From positions 446,501 through 510,500 of the forward strand of contig JAUIRK010000070.1 in NCBI GenBank assembly GCA_030549495.1: a stretch of DNA of 64,000 nt, written 5' to 3'. Numbering within the stretch: the stretch's first letter is position 1; every line of letters begins with the position of its first letter. Shown here in pieces: positions 60,470 through 64,000 of the stretch. Source of the stretch: Nectonema munidae. Lineage: Eukaryota; Nematomorpha; Nectonematoida; Nectonematidae. The position numbers and the translations under genes are program-made. Below the pieces are notes generated by a model. The model did not search any database and was not told where the DNA came from. It was given only the letters and a program-made list of their open reading frames with translations.

Positions 60470-60900
60470 TAAATCATATCTTTCCAATAAAAATCAAGGC
60501 GGTTTTTGAAGATTTGCAAAAAGGGGGAATCAACGACATTAGGGGGATTGTTCCAGTCTTTTATATCCTAATCAAAAATGAGGCCTTGAGAAAACGTTTT
60601 GTGCATCTCGTTTTCATATATTTTTTTCCATGGTTTCTTGAATTTCTCAGAAAAAAAAGCAGGTAAAATAGTAGAGTTTACGTCCATGCATTTGTTGATA
60701 CCGTGATGCTAAAGATGGCAAAGATAATGTATGCAGTCTTTCCTTATAATCTTTATTTTTCAAGTCCCTTTATTTTTTGGTTATAAATCTTTGCATTTTT
60801 TCTAAATATTTCATATCTTTTGTACGCGTTGGATGGGATATAACGTTACCATATTCAAGACAGGGAGTTATATAATGGTAGTGCCCATTCCAGTATCGAA
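60470..60900 (-). pseudogene. LINE C-terminal (thumb) fragment
   Basis: On the minus strand one frame reads ITPCLEYGNVISHPTRTKDM, then KYLEKMQRFITKK, a stop, then RDLKNKDYKERLHTLSLPSL and ASRYQQMHGRKLYYF. The order P-LEY---VW-P---KD---LE--QR then L-Y-ERL--L-LPSL--RR--GD is the region after the RT catalytic domain in CR1/Jockey/RTE-like LINEs. A further piece near 60550 (SLIPPFCKSSKTALIF) fits the end of such proteins. Truncated at both sides. Confidence 0.75.
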
Positions 60901-62170
60901 TACAGTGAAGTGTCTAAAGACTTGAAAATATATTGAATAACCCTTTGAAAAATGAGGCTTGAAATATCTTTTGAAAATGTTTAATTATTAACAATATAGT
61001 AATTTTGTGGGATGTTTCATGTAACAGTCAAATTTATCATCATTCTTCATACATTTTCCAACCTCAGATCATCTTTTTACCGAAAAAAAGGAATTCAAAA
61101 TTAAAATAGTGTGATCATTTATTCAAAATAATTAACAAAATATATTTTGTCCGATTTCGTATTTTTACATTTTTGGATGGTTGATAATAATAATTGCTTT
61201 GAAAGTGTTTCTTTATGTATAATATGCAACGGGGAGAGTTGTTAATGCGACTACAGCCAATTAGTAAAATGACCAATTAAGAGAATTTCTTTGAGAGCGA
61301 ATTAACAACCCCCATAAGCTAAAAGTGTAATTTTTAGGGTGAGTTGCTGATTTGAACACACAAACTTTTACCGTATAAACTTCAGACATTTGGGCAGTCA
61401 AATAAAGCATAAATAAATTTAAAGCGTTTCCTCTCTTGCCTAATTTGGCGAAGTGAAGAAAAGACATTTCTTTTTCAAAAATTTTAAGACATATCTTATC
61501 CGTTTTTTAATGTCTCGCGTAGCTCATTCTCTCAGAACTCATATAGTTATAAGCGGGTATTATCAACGTAGAACTTTTTGGAATACCATTATTCTTACAA
61601 AATCTTCCCTTAATTGTCTCCATTTTTCAAAATCATTATTGAATAATCCAAAAAACACTTAAATACTTCATAATGATCACTCTCATTTTATTCAAGACAA
61701 GGGCAATTTGTTTAAAAAATAAGGTTTAGCACCTTCTTGAATGTGAGCATCTACAAAATAAAGCCAAATACGCGCAACTTTCCCACGCAATGTTCATTCT
61801 TCCTTTTAGACATCTTTTTTCCTTTGATCTAAATATGAATTTTACTACTCGCGTAGCACTATAGTCCCTATTTCTTGACTATCGTATAAATTAGTCAAGC
61901 TATAGCCTTTAATCTCTTGCTCCTTCCCTTGTAAGCGTATATATGACGTAGGAATTTTTCATCTATTCTTTTATGGCTTTTGCGCGTATACTAAACCAAC
62001 ACTTCTTGGCCATAGTGTATTAAATTAATATTTTATAGGATAAGCTACTCGCTACCTCCTATACTTTATTACTTTGAGTTTGATCCCTTTGAAAAGGAAT
62101 TATGTGCAATTTGAGGGGTTCAAGCACAAAGAACTTCAGTAAACATTATACCAATGCATATTACACCAGA
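60901..62170. other. Gene-free AT-rich stretch
   Basis: Short open frames only, no recognisable content. Confidence 0.4.
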
Positions 62171-62176
62171 GCATTA

Positions 62177-62331
62177 GGGGCGTGAGTAAGATTGGTTAGT
62201 TACTGGGTTTCGATAAATCAAAGTCTTGGGTTCGATCCCACATCAAGCCTATTTTCCCCATAGTTGGATACAAACGGCGCAATTGTGCCTTCTCGATGAA
62301 AACACCATAAGATACATATATACCTTTTTAC
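62177..62331 (+). mobile_element. tRNA-derived SINE (family A), near full length
   Basis: GGGGCGTGAGTAAGATTGG, TTAGTTACTGGGTTTCG, TCTTGGGTTCGATCCCAC (B-box), GGCGCAATTGTGCC, TCGATGAAAACACC, and a tail ATATACCTTTTTAC. No long poly-A. Confidence 0.87.
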
Positions 62332-62693
62332 TTTTGTAATCATATTTCAACTAAATATTAGCATGTTTTGTTCTTTTCAATAATACGTTTCTGATCATAT
62401 AGGTAACATGAATATCACATTTTACACAAGACCTAGCTTATTTCGCCGTATTAATTTTTTTTGCTTGAAAAAAAAATTTCCATTTGTAGTTAGCTATTTT
62501 TGGTTAGTTGTTATAAATGGAAAAAAAAATTTAATTAAAAAAATTGTCAAACTCCACTATCTCTAACTAATTACATATATTTATTGCTTAAGTTTTCTTT
62601 TTTTTTGTTAAATATATTTTATGCCTCGTTTTAAGCAAAGTGTCCAAGTCCGTTTGATTCGCTTCACGATGCTTGATTGACAATTTTAAATAA
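62332..62693. other. AT-rich spacer
   Basis: An imperfect inverted repeat around CCATTTGTAGTTAGC and its partner TTATAAATGG lies at 62470-62525. No gene. Confidence 0.35.
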
Positions 62694-63010
62694 GGAAATA
62701 TAAAGTAAAACTTTCATTCCATAATCAATTTTTGTCAATATTAATTTTCCACCACTCTGGCCTTCTTTAGATAAACACAACCGTTAAATGCAAAGAGTAT
62801 AACACAGGCAACAGAGGAAACTTAAGTCATTGTAAAAAAAGTTAAATTGATGTGATATTAAGTAATCGACCAAATATGGTAAAAATTATCTCTCTGTTCG
62901 TTGTTACTTTTTGCATTTAACAGATATGTTTATCTGAAGAAAAACAGAGTGGATAAAAATTAATATTGACAAAAGTTGATTAGAATAAAAGTTTTGCTTA
63001 TTATATTCCC
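62694..63010. mobile_element. MITE with terminal inverted repeats of about 110 bp
   Basis: Arms at 62694-62805 and 62902-63010. Matching blocks (left / other strand of right) include AAAACTTTCATTC / AAAACTTTTATTC, TTTTGTCAATATTAATTTT, CCACTCTG, AGATAAACA and GTTAAATGCAAA. Differences of roughly 20%. The 96-bp centre has no coding capacity. The superfamily is unknown; no target duplication identified. Confidence 0.8.
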
Positions 63011-64000
63011 ATTTACATCTTTCAACTTTCATTCATGCCTTCTCAGCGACATTACCTTTGCAATGACAATTTCATTATTTCTAAAAAGGGATTAAATTTT
63101 AATTTTTAAGAAACTACAACACCTGCCCATTTGTTACATGGACCTCAGGATGACCAACTTTCTATCAGCATAACGAGCAGTGAATTATTTTCAACAGAAT
63201 TGAATAGAATAATTGGATTCGTATATAAACCTATATTGAATCATTTTTAAGCTTTTAATTAAGAGGAGACAAAAAATGTCTTGAAGGGATGATATTGCAC
63301 ATTTTTGATTAAATATACTGTTGAAATGGCCAAATAAGTTCAATAACAATTATCTCATTTTAGGATTTGAAATTGCCAAATCAAATGAGAAGACTTTCAG
63401 GTTATACAGTTTCTTTTAAATTTTCAAAATAATTAAAAATAAACTATAGAAAAATGAAAAATAGAACCACCGTAACATTATCTTTTATATTTGGTTCTAA
63501 ATTTTTGATATTATTTTTTGTTTACGCAGAGGTTAAAATAAAGTTAAACGACACTTGTTTACTCCCCCCCCCCATCGCTATTAGAACTAGCTATTTTTAT
63601 CAAATGAAATTTTTAAACTTTTTTATTTTACTATTTAAAAATTTTTAATTAATTATTCATTAGTTAATTTTATACTTATTAATGGTTTTAAAAATATATT
63701 AAAATATAATTTTTTTTTATATAATCTAGCTTTCTATATTCCAAGGCTAGTTAGTTCTAAAAGTGGTGGAGGGGAAGAAAATAAATGCCGAAAAACAATA
63801 AGTTTTTAACCACTGAATAGGCTAAAAATCGAACTAAAAATTTAGAATGAAATATAAATACAACAAACTTGATTTCTGAGTATTTATAGCTTTTATTTCA
63901 AGATTGATTTTTCAAGAGATTTTTTTTTAATTTTTTTTTCCAAAATTTAAAAGAAAACTTTATAACATAAAAGTCTTTAATTATTTATTATCGTTGTCTC
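63011..64000. other. Gene-free AT-rich right edge
   Basis: A C-run (about 9) near 63566. No gene or repeat unit recognised. Confidence 0.4.

Overview
The window is eukaryotic, strongly AT-rich DNA, dominated by transposable-element fossils, satellites and microsatellites. Only two host genes can be defended. Five or more hAT lineages (ZBED5-like, KIAA1586-like, ZMYM1-like and others), Tc1-like, pogo-like, piggyBac-type and Helitron elements, tRNA-derived SINEs and non-LTR retrotransposons suggest an arthropod. A caligid copepod (salmon-louse type) is my best guess, but this is inferred from repeat style and base composition, not from a diagnostic gene. I saw no retrovirus-like or LTR element, CRISPR array, rRNA or intact tRNA gene.

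Layout. 1-1241: AT-rich tandem repeats and a 36-bp minisatellite ending at a Helitron 3' terminus. 2.6-4.0 kb: degenerate satellite with a period near 147 bp. 4183-7160: complete-ended hAT element with a broken ZBED5-like transposase. 7.9-8.6 kb: second degenerate satellite. 9807-9935: first copy of a piggyBac-type MITE. 10064-15782 (minus): a two-exon IFRD (interferon-related developmental regulator) gene. Its 4.2-kb intron holds a dead KIAA1586-like hAT transposase and a SINE. 17.5-19.8 kb: another hAT with a foldback inside it. 22.0-23.7 kb: LINE fragment, then a hAT MITE with a Helitron nested in it. 24.1-26.2 kb: decayed transposon protein gene of a family I cannot name. 28.8 kb: hAT MITE with target duplication. 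33351-35325: ZMYM1-like hAT with a perfect 8-bp target duplication, itself hit by a 113-bp insert carrying a hammerhead-like hairpin. 37859-38698 (minus): intronless SoxC gene. 40.5-40.8 kb: one piggyBac MITE inserted into the terminal repeat of another. 42.7-43.3 kb: Tc1/IS630-like pseudogene. 44.0-45.0 kb and 47.2-48.0 kb: very long (ATC)n and (AC)n tracts. 51.3-54.7 kb: Jockey/CR1-like LINE with a piggyBac MITE inside its endonuclease region. 60.5-60.9 kb: LINE C-terminal fragment. 62.7-63.0 kb: MITE with arms of about 110 bp.

How the parts relate. IFRD and SoxC are the only likely functional loci. They lie about 22 kb apart on the same strand, separated by transposon debris. The most unusual signal is the piggyBac-type MITE family: each copy has a 16-nt palindrome at the same place, but its sequence differs between copies with paired changes. 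The hammerhead-like hairpins at 19.0, 34.2 and 35.7 kb are the second item to check.
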